From contig CAWGNG010000015.1 of assembly GCA_963823895.1 (NCBI GenBank), forward strand, positions 1-64,000: a stretch of 64,000 bases of DNA. Direction: 5' to 3'. The first letter of the stretch is position 1. Each line of letters starts with the position of its first letter. Shown piece after piece: positions 27,559 through 36,612 of this stretch. The notes under the pieces are model-generated. The model was not told where the DNA came from. It made no database searches and saw only the letters and a list, made by a program, of their open reading frames with translations. This stretch comes from G963675935 sp963823895 (lineage in GTDB: Bacteria; Planctomycetota; Planctomycetia; Pirellulales; Thermoguttaceae). Made by a program: the position numbers and the translations under genes.

Positions 27559-28818
27559 CTACAGCGTCCACGGCGCCCGCATCGATCGATGGACCAGCGT
27601 CGCTGCATCATCATCACCGACGATCTTCCTGGTCTTCGGATCCCAAGTGATCTTTCGATTCATGCGGACGGCGATGTCGCAGAGTTGGCTGATCGTGTCG
27701 CTGCGGACGGCTTGATCCAACGGGGCGATGGGCGGCTTGCGCGACTTCACCGAGTCGATGAAGTTCTGGGCGTGGCCGGGACTCTCGATCAAATGCACGT
27801 CGTTCGGGCCTATTTTCGAGGTCAGCAGCGACTTCGGCTCAGCGTCGATGCCGCCGGGCAGCTCACGCCAGACCCTCACCCAGCCCTCGGAGCCGATGAA
27901 CTTGGTCGAATCGCGGCCGGGCTTGAAGGTCACCTTCACGCCGTCGCCGAATTGGATCCGCATGTCCCAGTTCATCACGTTGTTGTAGAGCCCGTCGGTC
28001 GGAATCACGCCAGTGCCTTCGACCGTCATCGGTCCGGAGAGATCGGAGTCGTTGCCCCAGATCACGATGTCCAACGGGTGCGCTCCCCAGCCGGCCAAGT
28101 AGCCGATCGAATAGTCGTGGATGAAGAAGTGCCCGGGGTTCTTGCAGCGGTCAGCCGTGTAGGGGGCAAGCGGCGCCGGGCCGAGCCACATGTTGTAGTT
28201 GAGCGTCGGCGGGACGGGTATCTCTTTGGTCGACCCGCCCGCCGAGCCGTCCGGCGCAATCACTTCGATCGTATGGACTTTGCCGATCCGCCCGCTGCGG
28301 ACCAGTTCACAACCGAAGCGAAAATTCGGCATACTGCGCTGTTGCGTGCCGTATTGGAAGATGCGGCCGGTCTCGCGGAAGACCTTCAAACAGGCGAGAT
28401 CCTGCTCGATTGTCAGCCCGAGCGGCTTCTCGCCGTAGACGTCCTTCTTCGCGCGGGCCGCCATGATGGCGATGGGCACGTGCCAGTGGTCGGGGGTGGC
28501 GATGGTCACCGCGTCGATGTCCTGCCGCGCGAGAATGTCGCGGAAGTCGGCGTAGGCCTTGCCCTTAATCAGCCGGGCGCAGGCCTCGCGACGATCGCGG
28601 TAGGTGTCGGCGACGGCGACGGCCTGCATACCCTTGCATCGCAGGAAATCGTACGGCAGTCCGCGAGTGCCGAAGCCAATGTGCCCGACGGTCACCCGTT
28701 CGCTGGCCGGCGGGGTGTCGGCGTTGCCCAGCGCGGTCGAGGTGATGACGTAGGGAGCGGCGACGGCGGCGGCCGCCCCTTTGATGAGATCGCGGCGAGT
28801 GATTCGAGCGTCGTTCAT
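27559..28818 (-). CDS. Tat-exported Gfo/Idh/MocA family oxidoreductase
   Basis: A 419-residue protein with a twin-arginine signal (TRRDLIKGAAAAVAAPYV) at the ATG 28818. A Rossmann NAD(P)-binding domain follows (VGHIGFGTRGLPYDFLR, DIDAVTIATPDHWHV, EKPLGLTIEQ), then the C-terminal Gfo/Idh/MocA dimerisation domain (GHFFIHDYSIGYLAGWGAHP). The EKP motif supplies the conserved Lys of the active site. The family oxidises sugars or other alcohols with tightly bound NAD(P). Exported members are numerous in Planctomycetota and are linked to carbohydrate breakdown. The substrate is unknown. The start at 28818 places the Tat motif near the terminus. Confidence 0.9.
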   Translation of the reverse strand: MNDARITRRDLIKGAAAAVAAPYVITSTALGNADTPPASERVTVGHIGFGTRGLPYDFLRCKGMQAVAVADTYRDRREACARLIKGKAYADFRDILARQDIDAVTIATPDHWHVPIAIMAARAKKDVYGEKPLGLTIEQDLACLKVFRETGRIFQYGTQQRSMPNFRFGCELVRSGRIGKVHTIEVIAPDGSAGGSTKEIPVPPTLNYNMWLGPAPLAPYTADRCKNPGHFFIHDYSIGYLAGWGAHPLDIVIWGNDSDLSGPMTVEGTGVIPTDGLYNNVMNWDMRIQFGDGVKVTFKPGRDSTKFIGSEGWVRVWRELPGGIDAEPKSLLTSKIGPNDVHLIESPGHAQNFIDSVKSRKPPIAPLDQAVRSDTISQLCDIAVRMNRKITWDPKTRKIVGDDDAATLVHRSMRAPWTL

Positions 28819-28930
28819 GGACTGATTCCTTATGAAGGTGGGCCGAGGCAGGGAGGGCAATCATGGCGTGCGGTCGCATGTATCACCCCCATCATAGCGG
28901 CGCGGGGAGCGGAAAGCAATTTGGCCTTGG

Positions 28931-29002
28931 GGCCTTGCCGTTTAGGGGCCGGCGGAACGCCGACCAGTGCGCTCGCCGCCTTGCGGGCGGCGGCTAAACG
29001 TC
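28931..29002. repeat. Inverted repeat with the TGCGGGCGGCGGCTAA core
   Basis: Arms CGTTTAG (about 28939) and CTAAACG (about 28994) enclose a GC-rich stem-loop. The right half matches the sequence at 2493-2524. It sits in the divergent gene-free stretch 28819-29260, which also holds the promoter at 29069. Confidence 0.5.
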
Positions 29003-29068
29003 AGAGGGCGAGACGCTGTCGCTCTCCGTTGTTCTCCAATTCCGCTGGTTTTCCTCGGCGGGGGGCTA

Positions 29069-29097
29069 TTGACATTCTCGGAAATCGGGTATGATAA
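29069..29097 (+). promoter_or_regulatory. Probable promoter of the zinc-ribbon gene
   Basis: TTGACA (29069-29074), a 17-base spacer and TGATAA (29092-29097). TATGAT at 29090-29095 would give a 15-base spacer. The transcript would have a 5' leader of about 155 bases before the ATG at 29261. Confidence 0.5.
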
Positions 29098-29260
29098 ATG
29101 CTGCGCCTCATCCATAACGATCCGGTTTCCGCGTCAGTCCGTTCGAGACAGCGAAGAGCACCATTCATAACGATTCTGAAGGAGGGATGCTTCCGACCGC
29201 ACTTATTTTCTTGCAGCGTATTTCGACACGCCTTTCGGGCGAGGGCGAAGGAGGTCAACC

Positions 29261-29605
29261 ATGTCGATACGGTGCGTTTGTCAGAACGGACACGTCTTGA
29301 AGGTCAAGGACTCGTTTGCGGGGACTTCGGGCCTCTGCCCATCTTGCAGGGGGAAGGTTGTCGTCCCCAAAGCAGAGAAGAAGTCCATTTCAGAAGACGT
29401 CATACTAGGTCTTTTGGGTACGCAAAGCCAGGCCGAAAGGCTTGCCGCGGAGAGTTCGGGAGTGCTCCTGGCTGCCTCGGATTCCAGCGAACACCGCCTC
29501 TCTTTTCCGAAAAAAACTTGCAGTCGCTGCAACCAGGAGGTCTCCTCCGGCGCCCACATCTGCCCTCACTGCCACACCTACATCGCCAACCTCCGTGACT
29601 TCTAG
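29261..29605 (+). CDS. Small double zinc-ribbon protein
   Basis: A 114-residue protein with a strong ribosome-binding site (GAAGGAGGTCAACC) before ATG 29261. The N-terminus carries a CQNGHVLKVKD...LCPSC zinc-binding pattern, and the C-terminus carries CSRCNQEV...ICPHCHTYI. Two such ribbons at the ends of a short linker suggest a nucleic-acid or protein adaptor, but no function is known. It lies directly upstream of phoH on the same strand, 107 bases apart. Confidence 0.65.
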   Translation: MSIRCVCQNGHVLKVKDSFAGTSGLCPSCRGKVVVPKAEKKSISEDVILGLLGTQSQAERLAAESSGVLLAASDSSEHRLSFPKKTCSRCNQEVSSGAHICPHCHTYIANLRDF

Positions 29606-29712
29606 TATACTTGAGCTTGGGAGGGGACTGCGACTGGTGGTCGCGGTTCGCTCGGCGACCATTGGTCGCGGCTTTGCACTCTGGCTGCCGGCTCGCGGCG
29701 CCAATCTGGATA

Positions 29713-30656
29713 ATGGAATCAACCCTGTCGGTCGTCAGTTCCAAGACGCTGCTGGCCCTGTTCGGCGCTTGCGATCAGCATTTGCGGCGGATTCGCAATG
29801 CACTGGGCGTGAGCGTCACGGTGTATGACGGTCGAATTCACGTCGAAGGGGCCGAGGCGGCCGTGGCCCAGGCCACCGAAGTGCTGAATCGGCTGCAAAC
29901 CTGCGTGAACCGTCAGGGGGACGTGTCGGCCGACGACGTCAGCCGGGTGCTGGCCGGGGTCCGGGATGGCTTGCCCCAAGACGACCAGGCCCCCATCGAG
30001 GTTTTTGCGCCGGCCGGCAGATTCGCCCCCGCTCCCCCGGCCAGGCGGGTTACATCGAGGCGATCCGCCGCAACGACATCGTGCTGTGTTGCGGCCCGGC
30101 GGGCACGGGCAAGACTTACCTGGCCGTGGCGATGGCTGTCGCCGCGCTGAATCGCCAGGCCATCCGCAAGATCGTGCTCGTGCGTCCCGCGGTCGAGGCG
30201 GGCGAAAGCCTGGGTTTCCTGCCGGGCGATTTGCAGGCCAAGATCAATCCCTATTTGCGGCCGCTGCTGGATGCCTTGCGCGAAATGATGGACCACGATC
30301 TGATCAAAAGCTACACGGAAGAGGACTTGATCGAGGTGATTCCGTTGGCTTACATGCGCGGGCGGACGTTAAACGAGGCGTTCATCATTCTCGACGAGGC
30401 CCAGAATACCACCGTCGCGCAGATGAAGATGTTTCTGACGCGGATGGGGGCCGGCTCGAAGATCGTCGTCTCCGGCGACGTGACGCAGATCGACCTGCCG
30501 CCCCACGCCCATAGCGGGCTGATCGATGCCTTGTCGCGGCTGCACGGCATCGAGGGCATTGCGTCGGTCCGGCTGGCCGCCGCCGACATCGTGCGTCATC
30601 CGCTGGTGCAGAAGATCGTACACGCTTACGAAGAACATCCGAAAAAACGCCGCTAA
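29713..30656 (+). CDS. phoH: PhoH-like ATPase, frameshifted
   Basis: The N-terminal part (ESTLSVVSSKTLLALFG, VTVYDGRIHVEG) is the KH-like start of PhoH/YbeZ and is in frame from ATG 29713. At about 30025-30039, a C-rich run, the frame is lost. The continuation SPGQAGYIEAIRRNDIVL, the Walker A CCGPAGTGKTYLA, the Walker B FIILDEAQNTT and SGDVTQIDLP lie in another frame to 30656. One missing base restores a protein of about 314 residues, the normal length. PhoH proteins bind and hydrolyse ATP and are linked with YbeY in rRNA processing. The downstream HD-7TM and ybeY genes match the usual order. I treat the gap as a likely sequence error. Confidence 0.85.
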
Positions 30657-30688
30657 GGATTTATAGGACAATCGGCAACGCCATCCCA

Positions 30689-30765
30689 GGACGGATTTGC
30701 AAATCCGTCCGCGAAGAACTGGACGGATTTGGAAATCCGTCCTACCTGCAGGCGGGACGCCTGCA
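30689..30765. repeat. Three tandem hairpins between phoH and the HD gene
   Basis: Perfect or near-perfect dyads: GGACGGATTTGCAAATCCGT at 30689-30710, GGACGGATTTGGAAATCCGT at 30721-30742, and TGCAGGCG-GGA-CGCCTGCA at 30747-30765. The last ends 20 bases before the next start codon. Confidence 0.7.
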
Positions 30766-30785
30766 CCACAACACCCGAGACCCCC

Positions 30786-33065
30786 ATGCCATTCGGTCTT
30801 CGACAACGCAAACGTTTTGAGCGAGTGGCTTCGCTCGAGCTTCCGCCCGGCCAATGGGAGCGGGCGTGGATCAACCTGCGCCATCGCGACGTTTTGGGGC
30901 GGATCGCGTTGGCGCTGCTGGCGGCGGCGTCGCTCTGCTCGGTGATTCACGGCTGGGATCCGCCTTTCCGTTTTCAAACCGGCTACACGCCGGGGCGGGC
31001 GATTGTCAGTACGGTGAAGTTCACCAAGGACGATCCCGTGGCCACACAGGCCAAGCAGCAGCAGGCCCGAGCGCAGACCCGCTACGTTTATGCCCGCGAT
31101 CCCGAGCCGCTGGTCCAATTGCGCGGGCAATTGCGGACGGCATTGGTCGAGTTGACCGCCGCGCCCACGTTGGACAAGCTCGACCCGAAACTGTGGCAGG
31201 ACTTTCAACCGCCGTTGGCCGAGGGCGCCGCGCCGCCGACGGAAAAGGAGAAGGAGGAGCAGTTTCGCAAGTTCCGCGCCGCCTTTACGCCGCAGGAGTC
31301 GCTCGACCGGGCTGCCGCGGCGATTGCCGAGGTTTTTGCCCCCTTTGAGGATCGCGGGCTGTTGAGCAAGCTGAGCGACAAAAACGGGCCGGGGAATCAA
31401 CAGGAGATCATCATCTATCCCGTGGGACATCCCCGCTTGCAACGGAAGGTAGCGATCAGCGAGGTACTGATCGGCGACGGCACCGCGATCTATGACGCAT
31501 TGCGCAAAGACCCTCAGCTTTCGCCGGTCGCCGACCGGCTCTTCGCCTGGATCAAGCGCGGGCTGAAGACGATGAAGCCGACGCTGACCCCCGACAACCA
31601 ATTCACCAAGCAACGAATGGACCAGGCCGAGAGGGACGTCGGCGAGGTGCGGGCGGAATACGCGGTCGGCCAGGTGCTGGCCAAGGCCGGCCAGCCGCTG
31701 GATAAGGATCAGATCGATCTGCTTCGCCTCGAATACACGAGAGCGATGGAAGAGCGGCCGCTGGGAAAGATGGCGGCACGAGCCGTCGCGGTCGTGGCGC
31801 TGGCGTTCGTCGCCCTGCTGATGTGCGGCATCTACATGCGATACCGGCAGCGCGGACCGCTGGCCAGTCTGACTCGGCTGCTGGTTCTGTTGCTGATGGC
31901 GGTCGTTGCGGTTGCGTTGTCGCGCTGGGCCGCAACGCCGCCGGACGCGCTGCGGAGCGAGTTGCTTCCCGTGCTGCTGTTCGGGATGGTGATGGCGATC
32001 GTCTATCCCCGCGATCTTGCCCTGCTGTTGGCCGGCACGGTGGCGCTGGTCGTCGTGTTGGGCATCGGGCACGGCCTGGAGGAGTTCATCGTGATGATGG
32101 GCGTCACCGCCGCGGCAGTGCTGAACCTGGCCCGCATCCGCAACCGTAAGAAGCTAATCTACGTCGGATTTTTCGCCGGGGCGGTGGCCTTTCTGCTGCG
32201 GTTTGTCGTGGGCGTGATCGACGACCAGCCCATCAACGGCTGGCTCTGCTGGGATGCGCTGTACAACGCGGGCTGGGCGATCGTGGCTAGCCTGATCATC
32301 TTCGGAATGCTCCCCTTCATCGAGCACTTCTTCGGCGTGTTGACCGACTTGAGTCTGCTGGAACTGGGCGACGTGGCGCATCCGCTGTTGCAGGAGTTGG
32401 TCCGCCGCGCGCCGAGCACGTACAACCACTCGATCACCGTTGGCTCGATCGCCGAGGCCGCCGCCGAGAGCATCCACGCCCGGGGGCTGCTGGTGCGGGT
32501 GGGGGCCTACTTCCACGACATCGGCAAGATGCTCAAACCGGATTATTTCGCCGAGAACCAGGGGCCCGACGACAACCGGCACGAGGCGTTGGCGCCCGCC
32601 ATGAGCACGCTGGTGATCATCGCGCACATCAAGGACGGCGCCGACCTAGCCCGGCAGCATCGCCTGCCGCAGCCGATCATCGACCTGATCGCGCAGCATC
32701 ACGGCACCACGCGCGTCGAGTTCTTCTACGATCGGGCGACGGAGCAGCAGCAGGCCGACCCGAACGGCGGCGAGGTGGACGAGAGCAGCTACCGTTACCC
32801 CGGCCCGAAGCCGCAGACCAAGGAGGCGGCCGTGCTGATGTTGGCCGACGCGGTGGAAAGCGCCAGCCGCACCTTGGTCGATCCCACGCCCGCCCGGATC
32901 GAGAGCCTCGTCCGCGAGATCGCCGAGTATCGCCTGCACGGCGGGCAGTTCGACGAAAGCGGTTTGACGCTCCGCGAGCTTCGCACCATCGAAAAGAGCA
33001 TGGTCATGTCGCTGACTTCGATCTATCATGGGCGGATCAAATATCCCGAGCAGAGGTCGGCGTGA
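30786..33065 (+). CDS. HD-domain 7TM phosphohydrolase (PgpH-like)
   Basis: A 759-residue protein. An N-terminal helix is followed by a large extracytoplasmic domain (about residues 60-320). Then come seven transmembrane helices (MAARAVAVVALAFVALLMC to WAIVASLIIFGMLPFIEHFF) and a cytoplasmic HD domain. The HD motifs are visible: HPLLQEL with NHSITVGSIAEAAA, VGAYFHDIGKM, RHEALAPA and AQHHGTTR. Listeria PgpH, with the same layout, hydrolyses cyclic-di-AMP; that activity is inferred here. The ATG at 30786 follows three hairpins. Position between phoH and ybeY is the standard order. The last motifs are intact. Confidence 0.88.
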   Translation: MPFGLRQRKRFERVASLELPPGQWERAWINLRHRDVLGRIALALLAAASLCSVIHGWDPPFRFQTGYTPGRAIVSTVKFTKDDPVATQAKQQQARAQTRYVYARDPEPLVQLRGQLRTALVELTAAPTLDKLDPKLWQDFQPPLAEGAAPPTEKEKEEQFRKFRAAFTPQESLDRAAAAIAEVFAPFEDRGLLSKLSDKNGPGNQQEIIIYPVGHPRLQRKVAISEVLIGDGTAIYDALRKDPQLSPVADRLFAWIKRGLKTMKPTLTPDNQFTKQRMDQAERDVGEVRAEYAVGQVLAKAGQPLDKDQIDLLRLEYTRAMEERPLGKMAARAVAVVALAFVALLMCGIYMRYRQRGPLASLTRLLVLLLMAVVAVALSRWAATPPDALRSELLPVLLFGMVMAIVYPRDLALLLAGTVALVVVLGIGHGLEEFIVMMGVTAAAVLNLARIRNRKKLIYVGFFAGAVAFLLRFVVGVIDDQPINGWLCWDALYNAGWAIVASLIIFGMLPFIEHFFGVLTDLSLLELGDVAHPLLQELVRRAPSTYNHSITVGSIAEAAAESIHARGLLVRVGAYFHDIGKMLKPDYFAENQGPDDNRHEALAPAMSTLVIIAHIKDGADLARQHRLPQPIIDLIAQHHGTTRVEFFYDRATEQQQADPNGGEVDESSYRYPGPKPQTKEAAVLMLADAVESASRTLVDPTPARIESLVREIAEYRLHGGQFDESGLTLRELRTIEKSMVMSLTSIYHGRIKYPEQRSA

Positions 33066-33092
33066 AGCCGCTTGCGGCTTCGCAAGAATCGC
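33065..33092. repeat. AAGCCGC-TT-GCGGCTT repeat copy before ybeY
   Basis: The copy begins AAGCCGCTTGCGGCTTCGCA and is followed by a second small dyad (CGCTCTCCTTCGCGAGAA). It starts directly at the stop codon of the HD gene and ends 27 bases before the ybeY GTG. Confidence 0.7.
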
Positions 33093-33119
33093 TCTCCTTC
33101 GCGAGAATTGCTCTTCACC

Positions 33120-33545
33120 GTGATCGCCATTCACATCACCGATCGTCAGAAGACATTGAAAATCGACCGCCGGCGCATGCGCCAAGTCGTCCGTGCGATC
33201 ATTCGTGACGCCGGCATCTCGGAGGCGACGATCAGCATCGCCATCCTCGATGACGCGGCGATCGCCAAACTGCACGGCCAGTTTCTCGACGATCCCACGC
33301 CCACCGACGTGCTGAGCTTCGTGCTAGAGCACACGGACAAATCGCTGGAAGGCGAAGTGGTCGCCAGCGCCGATACCGCCAGAGCTTGTGCCCCGCGGTA
33401 CAAGTTATCGCCCGAGCAGGAATTGCTGTTGTACGTGATTCACGGAACACTGCACTTGGTCGGCTATGACGACGCAACGCCGCGGCAATCGGCGGTGATG
33501 CGCCGGAAAGAAGCGGAGTATTTACAGGATGCGAAATCCGTTTAG
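33120..33545 (+). CDS. ybeY: Endoribonuclease YbeY
   Basis: A 141-residue protein, normal for YbeY, starting at GTG 33120 (MIAIHITDRQKTL). Core features are the PTDVLSFVLEH segment and the metal-binding HGTLHLVGYDD. That motif supplies two His; the third ligand position is Asp where many family members have His. YbeY cleaves single-stranded RNA and is needed for 16S rRNA 3'-end maturation and ribosome quality control, working with PhoH and Era-type proteins. The longer frame from 33072 would include repeat sequence and is less likely. Confidence 0.9.
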   Translation: MIAIHITDRQKTLKIDRRRMRQVVRAIIRDAGISEATISIAILDDAAIAKLHGQFLDDPTPTDVLSFVLEHTDKSLEGEVVASADTARACAPRYKLSPEQELLLYVIHGTLHLVGYDDATPRQSAVMRRKEAEYLQDAKSV

Positions 33546-33572
33546 CCGCCGCGTCCACGCGGCGTGGCGTGG

Positions 33573-33615
33573 TCACCCGTTGGGATGGCAGTGCAACTGC
33601 CATCCCAACGGGTGA
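33573..33615. repeat. Perfect 20-bp palindrome upstream of recO
   Basis: Arms TCACCCGTTGGGATGGCAGT (33573-33592) and its exact complement (33596-33615) with a 3-base loop. It ends 10 bases before the recO ATG, so in RNA it would cover or abut the ribosome-binding region. It may be a terminator for ybeY or a mobile hairpin. Confidence 0.8.
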
Positions 33616-33625
33616 TATTAGCACT

Positions 33626-34381
33626 ATGCCCTCTGAAAAAGCCACCGCCATTGTGATCCGGACAGTCGAGTTCAGCGAAACCAGTCTGGTGGTGACGCTC
33701 TTCACTCGCGAATTCGGCAAAATAGGGGCTCTGGCGAAAGGGGCGAGACGGCTTAAGTCTCCTTTCGAGTCTGCTCTTGACCTACTGGCCCTCTGTCGAA
33801 TAGTCTTCCTCCACAAATCGTCGGAAGCCCTCGACTTATTGACGGAGGCGAAGCTCCTGCGACGGTTCCGGCCGGCCGGCCGAAACCTGGCAGGATTGTA
33901 TGCCGCTTATTATGTCGCCGAGTTGCTGGGCGAAATGACCGATGACGACGATCCTCATCCGGATTTGTTCGATTTGGCCGACCAGACCTTGGCGGCATTG
34001 GCGGCGGGAGAGCCGGTCGCCAAACGGCTCGTGCGTTTTGAGTTGGGCGCGCTGAGGCTTCTGGGGCACGCGCCGTCGTTGGATGCTTGCGTCGAGTGTG
34101 GGGTCGCCGTGACGCCGACGGGCCGAGTCGCCTTCGGGCTGCTCAACGGAGGCGTCCTGTGTCCGAAATGCAGAGCGGGAAAGAAACAGGTTGTGCAAGT
34201 CAGCGCCGGCGTGCTGCGGGCGATGGCCCTTCTGGTCGACCCCGACGGCGTCGCCTGGCAACCAGTGGAGATTAGTCCGAGCGGGCTCGGCGAGATGCGG
34301 GCTTTGTTAAATCGCTACTTCGCCCATTTGCTCGGCCGCAAACCGAGGATGCATGAATACTTGCGAATGCTGGGAAAATAA
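33626..34381 (+). CDS. recO: DNA repair protein RecO
   Basis: A 251-residue RecO. The N-terminal OB fold begins EKATAIVIRTVEFSETSLVV with the FGKIGALAKGARR segment. The helical region has LYAAYYVAELLGEM. The zinc-finger cysteines are CVECGVAV and LCPKCRAGK. RecO anneals single strands and loads RecA in the RecFOR pathway. ATG at 33626 is chosen; an upstream start at 33569 would read through the palindrome. It is the last gene of the phoH-HD-ybeY-recO set. Confidence 0.92.
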   Translation: MPSEKATAIVIRTVEFSETSLVVTLFTREFGKIGALAKGARRLKSPFESALDLLALCRIVFLHKSSEALDLLTEAKLLRRFRPAGRNLAGLYAAYYVAELLGEMTDDDDPHPDLFDLADQTLAALAAGEPVAKRLVRFELGALRLLGHAPSLDACVECGVAVTPTGRVAFGLLNGGVLCPKCRAGKKQVVQVSAGVLRAMALLVDPDGVAWQPVEISPSGLGEMRALLNRYFAHLLGRKPRMHEYLRMLGK

Positions 34382-34518
34382 GTAGGGTGCGAAGAAGCGG
34401 CAGGACGACGGAGAACATCCTGCCCGCCTGGTGCGTAGCGTAGTTGTAGACGAGTGCTGGCAGCAGCAAAAACCGGTGCATAGGACGCACCCACCTGTCG
34501 TGGACAAGGATGTCCTCT

Positions 34519-36016
34519 ATGTCGATCAGTCGATCGCTATTCCTGCTGACGCTTGCGTGCTTTCTGAACATTCTCGGTGGTTGTGCGAGCGCTCCGCCCG
34601 CCGGCAGCCATCCGCAAAACGGCGTCAGCAGCGATGGAACGGACGAGCATGACGGGTGGCTGTTCAATTCCTTGACCGGACGCGGCAAGGTGACCAATGC
34701 CAATCAGGCCGCCGCCCCGACGCCGCCCGCGACCAATCCGCCCGTGCGCGCCGCCGTCCGCCGATCCTTCGGGCGTGCAGCAGGCGTCGGCGTGGATACC
34801 GCCGCCTGACGGCACGGGTCCGTTGGTGGCTGGACCATCGAGCGCCGCGGGCCCGCCGCCGGCGATTCCCGCCGAACTTCCGCCGCCGCCCTCCGGCGCG
34901 ATCAGCATTAGCGCCGTCAAGGTCAAGGAGAAGGAGGACGAGAAGAAGAAGGGATTCGATCTGTCGGACCTCGCGCCTGAGAACGTCTACAAGAACATCA
35001 AGAATGCAGCGGGCTACGGACCTGACGAGAAACTCGCCAAGGCGGCGATGGCGGATGGCAAATCGCTGTATCAGCAGGCGAGCGCCAAGCTGGCCGCGGC
35101 GTACGCGCGCGGTCTCGACGAGAAGGCTGCCAAGGCGGCGAAGGGGGAGGCGATAGCGCTATTCAAGCAGGCGCGCGAGAAGTTCGCCACGGCCGTCGAT
35201 CGCTGGCCCGACTCGCCGTTGGAAGAAGACGCCCTCTTCCTGCAAAGCGAAAGCGAGTTCTTCGCCGATCAGTATCCGAAGGCGCACGACACGATCGGCG
35301 GTTTGCTGAAGAAGTACCCCAACACGCGGCATCTCGACACGGTCATTACCCGCCAATTCGCCATCGGCCGCTATTGGGAGCAACTGTACACCGCCAACCC
35401 GAGCTGGCCCGTCACTCCCAACGTGACCGACAACAGCCGGCCGGTCTTCGATGCCTTCGGCTATGCGGTTCAGGCTTACGAACGCGTGCGCATCTACGAT
35501 CCGAAGGGTCCGTTGGCCGACGCCAGCCTGATGGCCCTGGGCAACGCCTATTTCCTCCGCGGCCAATGGGGAGACGCCGCTTACAACTACGATCTGCTGA
35601 TCAAGGAGTATCCCTACAGCAAGCTCCAGTTGAAGGCCCATTTGTTCGCGCTCCAAGCGAACATGCGTCGCTACCAGGGCGCGGCATACGACGAGACGCC
35701 GCTAAAGGACTCCGCAAAACTCGCCAAGACGACGCTCGGCCAGTTCGGCGACAAGCTGGGGAGCGAGCGGGAGCGGGTGGCTAAGGCACAGGTGCAGATC
35801 GAGGAAGAGAAGGCCAATCGCGATTTCATTCGCGCCCAGTACTACCAGGGACGGCACTGCTACGGCGCTGCCCGTTTGTACTACAATAGTGTGGTCGACG
35901 AGTTTCCGGCCACCGAGAGCGCGCGGAAGGCGAGGGCGGAGTTGGAGAAGATCCGCAACGAGCCCGACGAGCCCCCGGCGCTGTTCGAGTCGCTGTTTGG
36001 AGGAAAGAAGCGGTGA
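34519..36016 (+). CDS. BamD-like TPR lipoprotein, frameshifted
   Basis: The first frame gives a lipoprotein signal with lipobox LGGC (LLTLACFLNILGGCASAPP) and a Pro/Ala-rich linker. It loses frame at 34744-34757. The other frame continues (SADPSGVQQASAWIPPPDG) through a charged stretch (KVKEKEDEKKKGFDLSDLAP) and a set of TPR-like repeats: LYQQASAKLAAAYARGLDE, YPKAHDTIGGLLKKYPNTRH and YYQGRHCYGAARLYYNSV. This is the layout of outer-membrane assembly lipoproteins of the BamD/YfiO type. Removing one base joins the two parts. ATG at 34519 has AAGGA nine bases upstream. The GTGA overlap with lptE suggests coupling. Its role in outer-membrane assembly is inferred from family and neighbour. Confidence 0.75.
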
Positions 36017-36612
36017 GCGACACGAATCTCGATAGCCGACGGCCAACCGTCGGCGCTCGGCCGTTGACGTTCGCTCCGCCGGCCGTCTGCCGCCGGCTAT
36101 CGGCCATCCTGTCACTGTTCGTGTTGCTCTCGCTCTGTGGCTGCGCCGGCTATCAGATCGGCAACCAATCGCTCTATCCTCAGGAGGTACACTCGGTCTA
36201 CGTGCCGGTGTTCAAGTCGAACAGCTTCCGCCGCAACCTGGGCGAACGGCTGACGGAAGCGGTGGTGAAGGAGATCGAAGCCACGACGCCCTACAAGGTG
36301 GTTGACGAAGCCCATGCCGACACGACGCTCTCCGGCGCCATTATCCAAGAGACGAAGACCGTGCTCGTCCCGGATCTCAGCGGCGACGCACGGGAGGTGC
36401 AGGCGGCCATCAGCGTGCAAGTCAGTTGGACCGATCGCAACGGCGTCAAGATGCGCGACAACAAGTGTGTTCCGTTGCCGCCCGAAATCGCCGACGTCAG
36501 CGGCAGCGGCAACCTTGTGCCCGAAGTCGGCCAGTCTGTTGCCACCGCCCAGCAAGAGGCCATCTGCCGCATCGCCAAACAGATCGTCGGGCTGATGGAA
36601 AAGCCGTGGTAG
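36013..36612 (+). CDS. lptE: LPS-assembly lipoprotein LptE-like
   Basis: A 199-residue lipoprotein. It starts at GTG 36013, which overlaps the TGA of the BamD-like gene. The lipobox is LSLCGC followed by AGYQIG (Cys about 44). The LptE-type domain follows (SVYVPVFKSNSFRRNLGERL, LTEAVVKEIEATTPYKVV). LptE helps LptD insert lipopolysaccharide into the outer membrane. Unusually, about 30 residues precede the hydrophobic signal core, encoded by an ATAGCCG-family hairpin (36031-36101). That n-region is far longer than usual for a lipoprotein signal. Confidence 0.8.
   Translation: MSDTNLDSRRPTVGARPLTFAPPAVCRRLSAILSLFVLLSLCGCAGYQIGNQSLYPQEVHSVYVPVFKSNSFRRNLGERLTEAVVKEIEATTPYKVVDEAHADTTLSGAIIQETKTVLVPDLSGDAREVQAAISVQVSWTDRNGVKMRDNKCVPLPPEIADVSGSGNLVPEVGQSVATAQQEAICRIAKQIVGLMEKPW
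36031..36101. repeat. ATAGCCG-family hairpin inside lptE
   Basis: The left arm begins GATAGCCGACGGCCAACCGT and the right arm ends CCGCCGGCTATC. The inner stem CGACGG pairs with CCGTCGG across AA. It is translated as the early leader of LptE. Stem bases differ from the copies at 15405 and 24359 while pairing is kept. Confidence 0.65.

Noticed and set aside
34381..34518. Possible mobile element between recO and the BamD-like gene
   Set aside because: Only weak GGTGC-type inverted matches are seen; there is no transposase or clear terminal repeat.
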